64,000 bases of DNA, from positions 410-64,409 of the forward strand of contig NZ_JADHDY010000016.1 of the NCBI RefSeq assembly GCF_016820535.1. Direction: 5' to 3'. The notes beneath the pieces are model-generated. The model was not told where the DNA came from, searched no databases, and worked only from the letters and a program-made list of their open reading frames with translations. This stretch comes from Sporosarcina beigongshangi. GTDB taxonomy: Bacteria; Actinomycetota; Actinomycetes; Actinomycetales; Micrococcaceae. How positions within the stretch are numbered: position 1 is the stretch's first letter; every line of letters starts with the position of its first letter. Shown here in pieces: positions 63,176 through 64,000 of the stretch. Position numbers and translations under genes: made by a program.

Positions 63176-63190
63176 CGCTCCAAACTTTTT

Positions 63191-63263
63191 AACTGACCCG
63201 CAGAAAACGGAGAAAACACGGATGATCCGTGGATTTTCACCGAATGCTGCGGGTCAGTTTTTT
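63191..63263. terminator. Bidirectional terminator with nested hairpin
   Basis: AACTGACCCGCAG (63191-63203) pairs with CTGCGGGTCAGTT (63247-63259) in a perfect 13-bp stem, followed by a T-run. Inside, CACGGAT/ATCCGTG (63217-63231) makes a second hairpin. The T-run overlaps the stop of the kinase gene on the other strand. Confidence 0.85.
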
Positions 63264-64000
63264 AATGGCGCGCGATCAGTGCCATGTGGAGCGTGACAAC
63301 GGTGCCGCCCCCCTCACGCGGGGTCCAGTCGATGCTGCCGCCCAGCTCGCTCGTGACCAGGGTGCGCACAATCTGCAGCCCCAGCCCTTCCGCAATGTGT
63401 CCCTGGGGAAGGCCCACGCCGTCGTCCGCGATGGAGACGGTCAGCGCGTCATCCCCGGAGCTGTTCTTGTAGCGCTTGGCCTTCAGCCACACCGTGCCCT
63501 CACGGTCCTGCAGGCCGTGTTCGACGGCGTTGGTCACCAGTTCGTTGATGACAAGTGCCAGCGGGGTTGCGAAGTCGCTGGGCAGTTCCCCGAAGGCGCC
63601 TTCGCGCTCGGTGCTGACCCGCTGCGATGGGGAAGCCACCTCGGCTGAGAGCCGGAACTGGCGGTCGATCAGCTCGTCAAAGTCAACATTCTGGGCCAGG
63701 CCCTGCGACAGCGTCTCGTGGACCAGGGCGATTGTGGCCACGCGCCGCATGGCCTGTTCCAGCCCCTGCTTGCCTTCCTCGCTGTGCATGCGCCGTGACT
63801 GCATGCGCAGCAGGGCCGCCACCGTTTGCAGGTTGTTCTTGACCCGGTGGTGGATCTCGCGGATGGTGGCGTCCTTGGTCACCAGTTCCTGTTCCCGGCG
63901 GCGCAGCTCCGACACATCGCGGCACAGCACCAGGGCGCCAAAGCGTTCGGTGCCGTCCCTCAGTGGAATGGCGCGCAGCGACAGGCTGACGCCGCGGGAT
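63262..64000 (-). CDS. pdtaS: PdtaS-like sensor histidine kinase, 5' part outside the window
   Basis: The C-terminal 246 residues are present. The frame is open to the window edge, reading SRGVSLSLRAIPLRDGTERF and ALVLCRDVSELRRREQELV, the end of a PAS domain. Then TIREIHHRVKNNLQTVAALLRMQSR is the HisKA_2-type phosphoacceptor box. LVINELVTNAVEHGL, SIADDGVGLPQG and GLGLQIVRTLV form the ATPase domain. PdtaS phosphorylates PdtaR, an RNA-binding antiterminator, in mycobacteria. The neighbouring whiB1 gives the same pair order. An ATG at 63930 lies inside the PAS end and is not the true start. Confidence 0.9.
   Translation of the reverse strand, partial: SRGVSLSLRAIPLRDGTERFGALVLCRDVSELRRREQELVTKDATIREIHHRVKNNLQTVAALLRMQSRRMHSEEGKQGLEQAMRRVATIALVHETLSQGLAQNVDFDELIDRQFRLSAEVASPSQRVSTEREGAFGELPSDFATPLALVINELVTNAVEHGLQDREGTVWLKAKRYKNSSGDDALTVSIADDGVGLPQGHIAEGLGLQIVRTLVTSELGGSIDWTPREGGGTVVTLHMALIARH

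Overview
The window is high-G+C actinobacterial DNA, most likely from Arthrobacter or a close relative in the Micrococcaceae. Evidence: a tmRNA whose tag reads AESNRTDFALAA, the gene order prfB-ftsE-ftsX-M23 peptidase-smpB-ssrA, a WhiB1 regulator beside a PdtaS-type sensor kinase (the same pairing as Rv3219/Rv3220c in Mycobacterium tuberculosis), and dense G/C at third codon positions. I see no rRNA, tRNA, CRISPR array or intact mobile element.

Layout. 1-1.2 kb: a decayed aquaporin gene and tmRNA. 1.3-8.2 kb, minus strand: a GH3 hexosaminidase-like protein, SmpB, a coiled-coil M23 peptidase, FtsX, FtsE and release factor 2. 8.2-12.9 kb, minus strand: a Tad/Flp pilus operon (tadA, tadB, tadC, a Flp-like pilin, two TadE-like and one TadG-like pseudopilins). 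13.2-15.5 kb: a secreted GH25 lysozyme with three cell-wall-binding (CWB2) repeats. 15.5-16.1 kb: a scar holding a possible IS21-type end and the tail of a dead surface protein.

16-57 kb is a large cell-surface polysaccharide locus. It has about thirteen glycosyltransferases and three kinds of exporter: an MsbA/PglK-like ABC exporter, a Wzx/MATE-like flippase, and a Wzm/Wzt ABC-2 pair. It has two DUF6541 membrane proteins, two acyltransferase-3 proteins, and precursor routes for three sugars. All five enzyme types of the WbpA-B-E-D-I route to UDP-2,3-diacetamido-2,3-dideoxy-mannuronic acid are present. RmlA, RmlB and a fused RmlC-RmlD supply dTDP-rhamnose. GalE plus Glf supply UDP-galactofuranose, which the GlfT2-like enzyme would polymerise. 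The glf-glfT2-wzm-wzt order suggests a galactofuranose polymer made in the cytoplasm and exported by the ABC pair. The other genes point to one or more heteropolymers carrying rhamnose and the diacetamido-uronic acid, probably O-acylated. Several units in this locus start with a -10-like hexamer only 6-7 nt before the start codon and no clear Shine-Dalgarno sequence, so leaderless mRNAs are likely.

57.9-62.1 kb: a large FHA/FtsK-SpoIIIE ATPase of the EccC/EssC type without other type VII secretion genes nearby. 62.2-64 kb: a small membrane protein, whiB1 preceded by a CRP/GlxR-like operator, and the 3' part of a PdtaS-like histidine kinase that runs off the window. Genes are packed tightly, mostly with 4-nt ATGA/GTGA overlaps. 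Stretches without genes are noted as separate entries or within the neighbouring promoter entries.
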